Shown here in pieces: positions 8,701 through 16,669 of a stretch of 64,000 nt of DNA (its first letter is position 1; each line of letters opens with the position of its first letter). A program made the translations under genes and the position numbers. The stretch comes from Haloferula rosea (GTDB taxonomy: Bacteria > Verrucomicrobiota > Verrucomicrobiia > Verrucomicrobiales > Akkermansiaceae), in assembly GCF_016595525.1 (NCBI RefSeq), contig NZ_JAENII010000001.1, positions 310,001-374,000 on the forward strand. Direction: 5' to 3'. A model generated the notes under the pieces. That model worked only from the letters and a program-made list of their open reading frames with translations, made no database searches and was not told where the DNA came from.

Positions 8701-10616
8701 AGGTTTCCCACTTCGGCAGTGACGTTATTCCAGCCTGGGGCTGTGGTGGGTTGGCCGGCGTCGATCCGTCCGAAATCAATGCGGATGGTGTGGGGAGTGG
8801 CACCTTCATCGACGGGCACCACGTCGAATCCCAGCCGATTTGAAGCGGCGTTCGGATTACCGTCGGCATCAATGGCGGCTGCTTCGGGCAGGTGAACACT
8901 GAGAGCGCCCTCGGTGGTGCGGGTCACGGTGACGGTCCACTGGGTTCCGCTGCCGCTGAGGTTGGAGGCACTGCCATTGGTGATGGCAAATTCATTGGCG
9001 TGAAGATGCTCAACGGGTTCGTTGAATGTGGCGGTGACCTCGAATGGTCCGGGTCCCTCGGTCCCCGGGCAGGAAAGGATCACTTTGGGTCGAGAGGAAT
9101 GGATGAAGGGCATGTCGGTGTCGACCGAGGTGCGCCAAGCATCGTACTCGTCGAGCATCTCCTGGTAGACCTGCTGGATGGCTGCTGACTTGGTGCCGAT
9201 GTCGGACTCGGTAGCGAGTGGTGTTTCCTCGGGTTCCTCACCCGTGGGAGTGTTGATGAGGTCGTAGAGTTCCCAACCGCTTCCCTTGTTGATCAACTTG
9301 TAGCGATCGTTGACCCATGAGCGGTCATCGTTGATGAGGAAACCAATAGGGCTGGTTCGTTCGGTGGCGGTGCCCTCGATCAATGGACGAAGCGAGATGC
9401 CGTCGATCGGCTTCTGGTCGGGCACGGCAAGTTGAAGGAAGTCGAGAATTGTCGGGTAGTAGTCGGATGTCACCGCTGGGAACTCCGTGACCCGTGCGGC
9501 CGGGACGCCATCGGGCCATTCGAGGATGCCCGGTACCCGAACACCTCCTTCGTGGAGGCTTCGCTTTCGTGCAAGGTATCGGCCGGACCGGATCGAGCGC
9601 AGCGTGCTTGTTTCGTTGAAGGAATTGCTGCCATCTTCCGGGCCATTATCACTGGTGAGCCAGAACATGGTATTGTCCTGAATCATGCGCGTGGCGAGTT
9701 CGTTGCGCAGGCGCCCGAGGGCGGTGTCCATGTCCTCGATGGAATCGCGAAGTGCATCACTCGAGTCCAGTCCGCTGGACTGCCCGGGGTCGGTGACGGG
9801 CTTGTGAGGAGTATGGAACCAGAGAACGAGAAAGAAGGGTTTGCCTGCCCCATTGGCCTCTTCGATGAATTCGATGGCTTGGTCGACGATGAGCTTTGAG
9901 CTGTCGCCATCCGTCGGGTTGTTGACGTCCTCCACTGGAACGATCAGGCCTTCGCCGCTCAGAGTGTTCCAAGTCGAAGGCATACGCCAGAAGTAGGTGC
10001 CGTAGAAATTGGGGTCTGTGAAGCTCGTGGGGAGCGGCAGGTTGTTGTTGGTGTTCCGGTAGGGATGATAGGTTGGCACCTTGGACTCGGTGGCGAAGCA
10101 GGTGTCGTAGCCGTGGTGCCAGGGTGCGGAATAGACACTGGCATCGCCACCCCGGTTCGAGTCGGCTCTCAGGGTGGTCATGGAGCCGAGGTGCCACTTC
10201 CCGAAGTGGCCGCAATGGTAGCCGGCTGCGGAGAGGACTTCCGAGAGCGGGGTTTCGTCGAACCCGAGTCGACCCAGATTGGCAAACGGGATGCCGACTC
10301 GGAATGGGTTCCGCCCCGTCAGGCAGCTGGCCCGTGTCGGTGAACATACGGCGGATGCCGAGTAGAACCGATCGAAGCGCAGTCCGTTGGCGGCCATGGC
10401 ATCCATTGTCGGAGTGCTGATCCATCCTTGGTCCGGATGGGGTGATCCGTCCGGGAAAGTGACACCATTGCTGTAGCAGGACGGGTCGCCCCAGCCCATG
10501 TCATCTGCCATGGCAAGAATGATGTTCGGCCGTGGCGGGGAAGAGGCGAAGGTCCAAGAGGTGATCGGCAGAAGGCACGCGAGGGCAACCTTGAGGGTAG
10601 ATCGATTTTTCATCAT
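5742..10616 (-). CDS. Secreted protein with two sulfatase domains and calcium repeats
   Basis: A 1624-residue exported protein with two complete formylglycine-type sulfatase domains. Numbering from ATG 10616: signal peptide 1-25; sulfatase 1 about 28-505 with PNIILAMADDMGWGD and CSPTR (Cys91); an Ig-like segment about 511-600; a domain of about 190 residues (608-797) shared with the next two upstream proteins; Asp-rich thrombospondin-type-3 repeats about 800-960; sulfatase 2 from about 965 with KPNIVIIYADDLGFGD and CTASR (Cys1019); more Asp-rich repeats and a small C-terminal domain. The frame runs to ATG 10661, but 10616 or 10613 gives a signal peptide. Substrate is probably a sulfated polysaccharide; specificity cannot be read from sequence. 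No sulfatase-maturing enzyme is in the window. Confidence 0.88.
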   Translation of the reverse strand: MMKNRSTLKVALACLLPITSWTFASSPPRPNIILAMADDMGWGDPSCYSNGVTFPDGSPHPDQGWISTPTMDAMAANGLRFDRFYSASAVCSPTRASCLTGRNPFRVGIPFANLGRLGFDETPLSEVLSAAGYHCGHFGKWHLGSMTTLRADSNRGGDASVYSAPWHHGYDTCFATESKVPTYHPYRNTNNNLPLPTSFTDPNFYGTYFWRMPSTWNTLSGEGLIVPVEDVNNPTDGDSSKLIVDQAIEFIEEANGAGKPFFLVLWFHTPHKPVTDPGQSSGLDSSDALRDSIEDMDTALGRLRNELATRMIQDNTMFWLTSDNGPEDGSNSFNETSTLRSIRSGRYLARKRSLHEGGVRVPGILEWPDGVPAARVTEFPAVTSDYYPTILDFLQLAVPDQKPIDGISLRPLIEGTATERTSPIGFLINDDRSWVNDRYKLINKGSGWELYDLINTPTGEEPEETPLATESDIGTKSAAIQQVYQEMLDEYDAWRTSVDTDMPFIHSSRPKVILSCPGTEGPGPFEVTATFNEPVEHLHANEFAITNGSASNLSGSGTQWTVTVTRTTEGALSVHLPEAAAIDADGNPNAASNRLGFDVVPVDEGATPHTIRIDFGRIDAGQPTTAPGWNNVTAEVGNLSSNTARIDDLIDLNGDSTGIALNLSYVASASAAGSGADYEGGYPDPISTFPDSAISDSFFTNATGSISMTFEGLTGGATYDLMVYGARGNNGTSCNYVITDRNGNTPLNIANTLDNATHAPKATGLVANDQGNIAMVISTPTGSGGGAINLLEFTVVPSPTTDTDGDGMSDEYESANGTDPEFDDAMLDRDLDGLTNLQEFEGNDSTSSPSGFGQTLSGRADSDNDGIMDMDELTGALNPWTSGQPGSAPGDPTNPNAADSDGDGVNDLSEVISSSDPNALPPANGPVFTFIDSDGDLYSDGAEISFGSGPDDPDSCPDHSPNPSKPNIVIIYADDLGFGDMSAYGDLFGISSPAVTPRMDGLADQGVLFTQAHSSNGVCTASRYALLTGKYNWRLFNGFSHRYGYQTNPGMDEVPLLSDTTIAEFLKTQGYDTAAFGKWHLGGSWFAPGSDTRITGNPSNSSAVDWARPVENHATAHGFDLFRGLSVSINLGPYVYLKDDRSQIWDASLNGGSGAFRDATNSDTMHFFTTSELNSTVVGGKGSSSGLGDPSYRQVDAGPFMITQVEDYMADRVGDPDPFFAYVSLYCPHLPWALTDPFIGSDSANGFYYADWMREVDHRIGRVIDAIDNNGFHDNTLVILSSDNGPEDIAMSQSLSRGKDPNGPLRGNKRDVWDGGIRVPFIVRWPGQAAAGMKTNELIWQGDVFATVAAFLGQELPDDVAPDGESFLNVLRGQQKPSPHRDSIVVSGNRGDLALKTIDGWKLIDSTGGGGNSVSWDSSNASISNPLGTDQGVPKQLFRQSVDLGEDNNLISELTDTSQIRSNLASLTGSDLLAVLDNYRTTTTSTLFPRRPDNDADGMPNSFELVHELDPDSPKDANQDADGDGQSNLDEFIAGTDPNLAASTFKVLETADTPTGFSISWPSLENRQYEVYWTSDLSTWHLYSEHQGSGSILNEVLDKSVMDGVDGVIGNLTRCLVRVVASRP

Positions 10617-10633
10617 GGGTTGGGGAAAGGACA

Positions 10634-10658
10634 GCCCCGCCTCACAAGGAGGTGGGGC
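10634..10658 (-). terminator. GC-rich hairpin downstream of the calcium-repeat gene
   Basis: GCCCCGCCTC at 10634-10643 pairs with GAGGTGGGGC at 10649-10658 (one G-U pair) around a 5-base loop. On the minus strand it follows the stop of the 10680-12947 gene by about 20 bases and is followed by a short pyrimidine stretch. It may act as a partial terminator that lowers expression of the downstream sulfatase, or as a processing stem. Its position also argues against the 10661 start for the sulfatase. Confidence 0.5.
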
Positions 10659-10679
10659 CATGAGATTGGGTTGTTTGGT

Positions 10680-12947
10680 TTAGGGTGTGACCAGAACCTC
10701 TTCCAAACGGTAGAACCCTTGCTCAGTGGGAGGACTGCTGTCCTCAAAGATATCAGAAGTGCCCGCAGGGAGTCTCGGCCCATCTACAATGGTTGGGAAT
10801 CCATCTGCGAGGTTCTCGGAGCGGACCAGTTGATACTGGGTGCCCGTGTCCAAACCCGTCGCCTGAATTTGGAAGGCTCCGGCATCGAAGCCGAGCACCG
10901 AGATGGTGAAACCTGCGGGAGCCTCTGCTTCGCGAACCTGAATGAAGGGAATCTGAGTTCCTGAGTAGGTGCCGTCCGACAGGTTGTGGCCGTGGCTGAA
11001 GCCTTGGACGGTGGAGGTGGCGGTGAACGTCCCGGTCATCAGGATGGTGGGATTCGTGCTCCCTCCATAGATCGTGTTGGTCGGGCCGACCGGGTCTACA
11101 GCGGTGTCACCTCCCAAATCATCGATGAAGAACCAGCGACCGGGGATGGTTCCGGCGTCGCGGTCGTCGGCGCGTGCCATCTGCACCACGTAGGTCTTTC
11201 CCGGGGTCAGGCCGGTGATGGCGATGTTGTTCTTCAGAGGGTCGCCTCCGTTGAACCACACGGTTTCGAGTAAGCCGGACAGCTCGGGGACCGCATCGTT
11301 GTAGATCGAGCTGTCGTTGGCTTGGGATGCCATGGTGGTCTGGACTTCAGGCGAGGCCTTCACCGATCCGGCCACCGTCATCTCCGCGAAGGTCACTCCG
11401 TTTACGACCGTTTCGCTCCCATTGAAGTTCTGGGCGTAGAGAGATGTTCCGGTGTTGATGATTTGAGCTGTGCTGGTCAGCGCGTCGAGTTCCCATGAGA
11501 CCGGGGCGAAGGCGGGGAGCGAGAGCTCATCATCGGGATCCAAGCCCGCCAGCACTTCGATGTTGTCCCGGTGGCCGTCGGAGTCGGTGTCGATAAGCAA
11601 CGGATCGGTTAGGTGGACCAGCACTTCATCCCCATCTTCAAGGAAATCGCCATCGGAGTCGGGGAGCAATGGGTTGCTTATGTATACGTTGACTTCGTCA
11701 CCATCGAGGAGGTCATCATCATCCGAGTCCGGGTCCTGGGGATGAGTGCCGATCGACAGCTCGGCACTGTTGACCAGGTTATCCATGTCCGGATCTCCGC
11801 TGGCTCCATCGTCACCTGTGCCAACCGCGGGATCGAGCCCGTTGGCCACCTCGTAGGCGTCGGGCAAATCATCGAGGTCACTGTCGCCGAAGTTGGGGTC
11901 AGTATTATAGGTGAGAATCTCTTCTCCATCGGTCAGGGTGTCGTCGTCACTGTCGCTGTCATGGGGATCGGTGGGAAGACCTGGTGGGCCGTCTGGAAAG
12001 CCGAACTCGTCCCATACATTGAGCGCTCCATCGACCTCATCACCATCGTTGACATTGTCGCTGTCGGAGTCTGCCGTCCCGGAGAGGGTTTGGCCGTAGC
12101 CGCTGGAAACTCCGCTGCTGTTCTGCCCGAGGAATTCTTGCAGATTCGTCAGGCCATCGGAATCGAAGTCCCCGAGTGCGCCATTCGGACCATCCTTGGC
12201 ACCGGGGGATGTTTCACCCACCGTGCCGTCGTCATTCGGATCGGTGCCGTTCTCGGTTTCGTAGCGATTCGGCATCCCGTCGTTGTCGTCGTCGGGTGGC
12301 AGCGAGCCAGTGAGGATGATGGCATTGAGGGCGCCACTGCTCTGCTGGGCGGTGTTGCTGCCTGACCCGTTCTCGCTGAAGACCCCGGTAACCACCACGG
12401 TGATTTCATTGGCGGTGTCGGGGACGAGCTCGCTGAAGGTCGCGACGTTGGTCGCGTTCTGGTAGTTGTCCACCAGTTGGACAGGCAGGGTTCCAGTCTC
12501 GTCAGTGACTGTGAACTGCGTGGCTCCTCCGTTGTTTCCCCGTGCGCCATAGCAAGCAATCTCGTAGACGAGACTGGGATCCAGTCCCGACAGCGTGAAC
12601 GTGGTGCTGGCGGGTTCACGAATGAACAGGGAGTCATCGGTGGCTGTGGCCGGGGGAGTGTCGAAGGGGGCTGGCTTGGTTCCCGAGTAGTCGGCTCCCG
12701 ACCCGGCCCATGACCCCCCGCTGCTGAAGTCCGTGTTCAGTGTGTAGGCGGTCGGATCACCTTGATCGTCGATCAGAGCGATGGACGGAGTACTCAGAAC
12801 CTGCCCATTGGGGCCGTGCACATTGTTCCAGTTGCCGGCGGTTTGATTGTCACTTCGACCGAAGTCGATCTGAACCGTCTGACCCGCGAGCGGGGCCAGC
12901 GTCATAAGCGGAGTAAGAGAAGCGAGTCGGGCGATTGATCGGATCAT
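10680..12947 (-). CDS. Large secreted protein with shared N-terminal domain and calcium repeats
   Basis: A 755-residue exported protein of unknown function. Residues 1-22 form a signal peptide ending near LAGQ. Residues about 24-215 are a domain also found in the PEP-CTERM protein upstream and in the double sulfatase downstream, with hallmarks DFGRSDNQ, GNWNNVHGP, GSGADY and YGARGNNGG. Residues about 217-475 hold many DxDxDG-type repeats of the thrombospondin-3 kind, which normally bind calcium. Residues about 490-690 look like a beta-rich domain with RADDRDAG and GFSHGHNLSDG. The C-terminal 70 residues resemble short beta-sandwich tails of verrucomicrobial exported proteins. It lacks a PEP-CTERM tail. 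It lies between the two relatives on the same strand, probably in one operon. Confidence 0.8.
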   Translation of the reverse strand: MIRSIARLASLTPLMTLAPLAGQTVQIDFGRSDNQTAGNWNNVHGPNGQVLSTPSIALIDDQGDPTAYTLNTDFSSGGSWAGSGADYSGTKPAPFDTPPATATDDSLFIREPASTTFTLSGLDPSLVYEIACYGARGNNGGATQFTVTDETGTLPVQLVDNYQNATNVATFSELVPDTANEITVVVTGVFSENGSGSNTAQQSSGALNAIILTGSLPPDDDNDGMPNRYETENGTDPNDDGTVGETSPGAKDGPNGALGDFDSDGLTNLQEFLGQNSSGVSSGYGQTLSGTADSDSDNVNDGDEVDGALNVWDEFGFPDGPPGLPTDPHDSDSDDDTLTDGEEILTYNTDPNFGDSDLDDLPDAYEVANGLDPAVGTGDDGASGDPDMDNLVNSAELSIGTHPQDPDSDDDDLLDGDEVNVYISNPLLPDSDGDFLEDGDEVLVHLTDPLLIDTDSDGHRDNIEVLAGLDPDDELSLPAFAPVSWELDALTSTAQIINTGTSLYAQNFNGSETVVNGVTFAEMTVAGSVKASPEVQTTMASQANDSSIYNDAVPELSGLLETVWFNGGDPLKNNIAITGLTPGKTYVVQMARADDRDAGTIPGRWFFIDDLGGDTAVDPVGPTNTIYGGSTNPTILMTGTFTATSTVQGFSHGHNLSDGTYSGTQIPFIQVREAEAPAGFTISVLGFDAGAFQIQATGLDTGTQYQLVRSENLADGFPTIVDGPRLPAGTSDIFEDSSPPTEQGFYRLEEVLVTP

Positions 12948-13016
12948 GAAGCGATGAGTGTTGGAATTCTGGAAGCGTCCTTGCAGGGAAGCGTCAGGAG
13001 AAGGGTGCCGTGGGTT

Positions 13017-13733
13017 TCAACGACGGCGGCGAAGAAGGGTGGTGCAAGCCAGGGCCGCCAGCATGACTGTGGACGGCTCCGGGATGTTGGAAGTGATCTG
13101 GAGGGCGTTGAAGGCTCCGCTGCTTTGCTGGTTGGTGTTGATTCCTGTGCCTGTCGAACTGAAGACACCTTGGAAAACGATGGTGATCTCACCCGAGCCA
13201 TCGGGTACCAGACCGGTGAATGATGCGACTGCCGAGTCGTTCTCAAAGACGTCGAAGGACTGGAGCGGCTTGGCACCGCTGTTGTCGGTGACGACGAATG
13301 TCGAAGCGCCGCCGTTGTTTCCCCGGGCGCCATAGAAGACGAGGTCGTAGGTCTCGCTGGCACTCAGTCCCGTCAAGGTGATGGTAGTGTCGGCAGGAGT
13401 CCGAACGAAGAGAGAGTCTCCTGTAGCTGTTGTAGGGGCTCCAGCGAAAGGAGCGGGCTTGGTTCCCGTGCTATAGTCAGCCCCAGATGCGGCCCAAGAT
13501 CCACCATCGTCGAAGTTGGTGACAAGGGTGTAGTCAGTGGCATTGCCCTGATCATCGATCAGGTCAACGGAGGGGGTGGTCAAGGTCGTAGTCCCGCTTG
13601 GCCCATGGACATTGTTCCAGTTGCCGGAGGTCTGATTGTCTGTGCGACCGAAGTCGACGAGCATGGTGGCTGCTTGGAGGTGGGCCGAAAGGCTGACGAT
13701 GGCGAGGGCGCCGGTGAGGGAGGATCGGAACAT
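13017..13733 (-). CDS. PEP-CTERM sorted surface protein
   Basis: A 238-residue exported protein with an N-terminal signal peptide (about 1-21, ending LQAA) and a classic PEP-CTERM tail: the motif PEPS, a short hydrophobic helix (TVMLAALACTTLL) and a terminal RRRR cluster. Such tails direct proteins to exosortase for cleavage and attachment to the surface. No exosortase gene is in this window. The body (about 22-215) is the stand-alone form of the shared domain, with DFGRTDNQ, GNWNNVHGP, ASGADY and YGARGNNGG. It is the first gene of a minus-strand run with 10680-12947 and 5742-10616. A GTCCC/GGGAC dyad lies about 90 bases upstream. Confidence 0.88.
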   Translation of the reverse strand: MFRSSLTGALAIVSLSAHLQAATMLVDFGRTDNQTSGNWNNVHGPSGTTTLTTPSVDLIDDQGNATDYTLVTNFDDGGSWAASGADYSTGTKPAPFAGAPTTATGDSLFVRTPADTTITLTGLSASETYDLVFYGARGNNGGASTFVVTDNSGAKPLQSFDVFENDSAVASFTGLVPDGSGEITIVFQGVFSSTGTGINTNQQSSGAFNALQITSNIPEPSTVMLAALACTTLLRRRR

Positions 13734-13823
13734 GGTGCTTCAGTGGTGTTCGTGGTTCGTGCGAGTCCGTAGGTCGAGTCATCGCGGAAAGACTACTTTG
13801 GAGTCTTCTCACATGGATTCGTC

Positions 13824-13844
13824 GGTCCCCGGAGTTTTGGGACA
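13824..13844 (-). promoter_or_regulatory. GTCCC-N9-GGGAC dyad upstream of the PEP-CTERM operon
   Basis: On the minus strand this reads TGTCCC, then AAAACTCCG, then GGGAC, followed by CGACGAA. The same arms, the same 9-base spacing and similar flanks occur at 20209-20228 ahead of the prepilin-like/sigma/kinase operon. It lies about 90 bases before the PEP-CTERM start at 13733. It could be an ECF-type promoter or a repressor site; the sequence alone does not separate these. Confidence 0.5.
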
Positions 13845-13866
13845 CTCACCAAGAAAAAATCTCGGG

Positions 13867-15933
13867 TCACCGCTGGCCGGGCGTCCGGATCAGCTTCAGT
13901 TCTCGTCGGCTCTGAATCTGCCGGAGCCACTCCTGTGGAAAATCCTGTTTCTCACTGAGTTCGATGGTTTCAAGCATCGGCAGCGAAATGGGGCGGGAGA
14001 GCCTGAGGTCCGCACAATCCTTCAAATTGAGGCGGTGGATGTCAGCCTGATCGAGAGTGGCAAGATCAAAGGGCTCGGAGAGATCCAGTCGGAGCAAGTC
14101 GGTGGGGAGGAACCTCAGGAATGATTTGCCGGAGTAGCCTTTGACCACCGGACGGCGGAGATGGACGGATTGATCCGACCAGATGAACAGAGAGCGTTCT
14201 TTCGATTGGTAGGCGGCGATGATGTGCTCAGGGCCCCCATGAAGGTATTCCAGGAAGGCAATCGCAGGCTCGGCGTTTCTGAAATCGCGTCGCGCTGCCA
14301 CATCGTAAGATAGAATCCGCTCCATCAATGGGCCGCGCCTGGGATTGATCTCCCGGGCACGGCGGAAGAAGTCTGCGAGCATTGCCGGTGAAGGGCGCAG
14401 GCCCCGGTCGTAGTTGAAGCGGGGAAATGCTTCTGCAAACTGCAGGTAATCCCCGAATCGATGTTCTGCGCTGGGCGGGCTCTTCAAGGCCGATGAGAAA
14501 TCGAGTTTGAGGCAGTTCAAGGAGAACAGTTGGAAGATCGCTTCTTGGTTCTGCGGGTCGAATGCGAGGGCAAGTTCGGTCAGTTGGGCAGATTCTTCGA
14601 TGCTGCTGACGGGGGTATCGAAAATTCCGAGGTTCTTGAGACGAATGGCGGAGGAACTCAACTGCTCTGCCAGTTCCTTGCTGGAGCGCCCCGCACGTGC
14701 AGCTTCCTCACGCAGTCGGTCCGCCATCTGACTGGCTTCTCCTTCCAAGCGCTCCGCACGCTGGGCCTGCGCCGCCGTAGCACGACGCTGGTCATTGAGG
14801 CCCTGGATGAAGAGTACGCTGATGACGCTGATTGCCACGGTGGCGATCAGCCCGACCGCCGCAGGTAGGCGGTGTCGGCGGAGAAACAGGATGGATGCCT
14901 TGTAGAAGCTGGGCTCCTCAGCTTCGGTGGCGAATCCCGCGAGGTGTTTTCGAATGTCATCCGCCATCTCAGTGGCCGAGGGGTAGCGTGCGTTCGGCTC
15001 AAGTGAGCAGGCCTTCAGGATAATGGCATCCAGGCTGTCCGGGATCATCTTCTCGGGAAACCGAAGCCGTGGCGGAGGAAAGCACCCGAGTCCCGTCTTT
15101 CTGATGATTTCCTCCTGGGTGGTTCCCGTGATGGGAGGAAGGCCCGTGAGAATGCAGTGAAGGAGGCAACCCAACGCGAACACATCGGTCCGCTGGTCCT
15201 TGGCGGCCCCCGGGCGCAGTTGCTCCGGCGCCATGAAACCCGGTGTGCCCTTGACCTCGCCGTGGATGGTCATGTTTCCGATCGACTCTGTTTGGCCCGG
15301 AAACGGGAGTTCGTCTTCATCGGTTCCGCTATCGGACATCGTCTTGGCGAGGCCCCAATCGCAGACAAGCACCTCGCCGAATCGCTCGGCCTGAATGTTC
15401 TCGGGTTTCAGGTCGAGATGGAGAATGCCCTCGGTGTGGGCGTAGGCGATGGCGTCGCAAACCTTCAGGAACGCATCGATGAGGCGCGGGCGTTCCTCCA
15501 TTCCATGCATCCTTATCAGATCAGCGAGGGTGGACTTGCCCTTCAGATCCATCGTGAAGTAGGGCCGTTTGTCTTCATCGACGCCGACATCGTAGACCTT
15601 GATGATATTCGGATGGCTGAGGGACGATGTGATCCATGCCTCGTTGACGAAAAGGTCGTAGAACTCCGGCCCGCGGTCTTCGCGAAGACGGGCAAAGGCG
15701 ACGCGCCGTCGGGTGCTCGCATCCCAGACGCTCGAAACTTCCTTCAGCGAGCCAAGCCCGAGTGGTGATTCATCGTGGTAGCGTTGCCCTGACTGCGCCT
15801 CGGACAACGTGACAAAGGATGGGCAGAGGGCTTCGAGTCCGTTGTCATCGAGTTCGTTGGCTTCGAAGTAGGCATCCGCGAGGCGGTGGTCTACGGTGAA
15901 GGTCTGGAATTCCCGGTCCTCTGGGGCACTCAT
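13867..15933 (-). CDS. Membrane-anchored Ser/Thr protein kinase, atypical ATP site
   Basis: A 688-residue kinase of the Hanks type. The kinase domain spans about 58-335. HLDLKPEN (172-179), DWG (192-194, for DFG) and APE (235-237, in GTPGFMAPEQ) are present. The strand that normally carries the catalytic lysine (VAxK) reads VAFAR at 78-82, so lysine is replaced by alanine with an arginine next to it, and the glycine loop (GLGSLKEV, 59-66) is degenerate. A single hydrophobic helix lies at about 357-377, followed by a coiled coil (about 381-430) and an unassigned, probably periplasmic, C-terminal region. Its ATG overlaps the stop of the sigma factor gene (ATGA), so it is probably its regulator. 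Confidence 0.85.
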   Translation of the reverse strand: MSAPEDREFQTFTVDHRLADAYFEANELDDNGLEALCPSFVTLSEAQSGQRYHDESPLGLGSLKEVSSVWDASTRRRVAFARLREDRGPEFYDLFVNEAWITSSLSHPNIIKVYDVGVDEDKRPYFTMDLKGKSTLADLIRMHGMEERPRLIDAFLKVCDAIAYAHTEGILHLDLKPENIQAERFGEVLVCDWGLAKTMSDSGTDEDELPFPGQTESIGNMTIHGEVKGTPGFMAPEQLRPGAAKDQRTDVFALGCLLHCILTGLPPITGTTQEEIIRKTGLGCFPPPRLRFPEKMIPDSLDAIILKACSLEPNARYPSATEMADDIRKHLAGFATEAEEPSFYKASILFLRRHRLPAAVGLIATVAISVISVLFIQGLNDQRRATAAQAQRAERLEGEASQMADRLREEAARAGRSSKELAEQLSSSAIRLKNLGIFDTPVSSIEESAQLTELALAFDPQNQEAIFQLFSLNCLKLDFSSALKSPPSAEHRFGDYLQFAEAFPRFNYDRGLRPSPAMLADFFRRAREINPRRGPLMERILSYDVAARRDFRNAEPAIAFLEYLHGGPEHIIAAYQSKERSLFIWSDQSVHLRRPVVKGYSGKSFLRFLPTDLLRLDLSEPFDLATLDQADIHRLNLKDCADLRLSRPISLPMLETIELSEKQDFPQEWLRQIQSRRELKLIRTPGQR

Positions 15934-16523
15934 GGCTCCATTCTTGCAGTCAGGGCACGGATTTCGAGGTAGAGGCGTTTCTTGACCCTTTTCCGGAGGG
16001 TGTAGACGGAGGCCACGGTAAGCCCGGTCTTGTCGGCAATTCGTTCAGTGCTCATCCCGTCGAGGCTCATCTGAAAAATCTCCACGGCATTGCCGCGAAA
16101 AGTCTGGCGAACCCGCTCCATGGCCATTCCCGAGATGTAGGCAGCCCATTCGTGTTCGATGAGGCGGTCGAGGGCACTTTCACCGCATGTGGGATCTTCA
16201 AAGAGCTCCGGGCGACCCGAGGTTTCGAATCGGTTCTTGTAGCGGTTGAGTTTTCGATGGTGTGAGAACGCCGTGTTCCGGATGATCGTGCTCAGCCAAG
16301 TCCGGAACTTCGCTCGCTTGCGGTCATAGTTGGGCAGGCTTTGAGTGAGGGTGAAGAGGACTTGTTGACTGAGGTCATCGATGTCCGCTCGGTCAATATT
16401 GAGCTGATGAAGAATGTGAAAAATGAAGCGGTGGTAGGTTTCCACCAATTCTTCCCACGCGCCGTCACTTCCAGTGTCGACAGCACGCTCCAAGAGGGTG
16501 TAGCGGGTGCCATTGGTGACCAT
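15930..16523 (-). CDS. ECF-family sigma-70 factor
   Basis: A 197-residue RNA polymerase sigma factor. Region 2 includes ELVETYHRFIFHILHQLN and the DIDDLSQQVLFTL core; region 4 has the helix-turn-helix MSTERIADKTGLTVASVYTL followed by RKRVKKRLYLE. The frame extends upstream to ATG 16673, which overlaps the stop of the prepilin-like gene (ATGA). The extra 50 residues are Arg/Pro-rich and unlike sigma factors, so ATG 16523 is preferred, though 16673 cannot be excluded. The downstream gene is a Ser/Thr kinase; sigma/kinase pairs are known in which phosphorylation controls the sigma factor. Target promoters are unproven. Confidence 0.85.
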   Translation of the reverse strand: MVTNGTRYTLLERAVDTGSDGAWEELVETYHRFIFHILHQLNIDRADIDDLSQQVLFTLTQSLPNYDRKRAKFRTWLSTIIRNTAFSHHRKLNRYKNRFETSGRPELFEDPTCGESALDRLIEHEWAAYISGMAMERVRQTFRGNAVEIFQMSLDGMSTERIADKTGLTVASVYTLRKRVKKRLYLEIRALTARMEP

Positions 16524-16557
16524 TCTGCCCAGAATGCAGATTTCGTGCCGTACGGCA
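16521..16557. promoter_or_regulatory. Two dyads at the sigma factor start
   Basis: CATTCTG-CC-CAGAATG at 16521-16536 is a perfect 7-base inverted repeat covering the preferred start codon. Ten bases further is the 12-base palindrome TGCCGTACGGCA at 16546-16557. If translation begins at 16523, these lie in a leader inside the operon and could be protein-binding sites or an RNA hairpin limiting translation. If 16673 is the true start they are coding sequence and may be chance. Confidence 0.3.
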
Positions 16558-16669
16558 AGGCAACGCCGTCCAGGCAAGGGCCGACGACCATGGAACTCGG
16601 TGAGCACCGGGCCGGATTTTCTTCTGGGAAGGTGGTTCGAAGGGGGATGAAAGGCGACTCTGATGGATC

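Noticed and set aside
10617-10661. Upstream ATG 10661 as the start of the double sulfatase
   Set aside because: It adds a proline-rich stretch before the signal peptide and lies beyond a hairpin that belongs to the end of the preceding gene.
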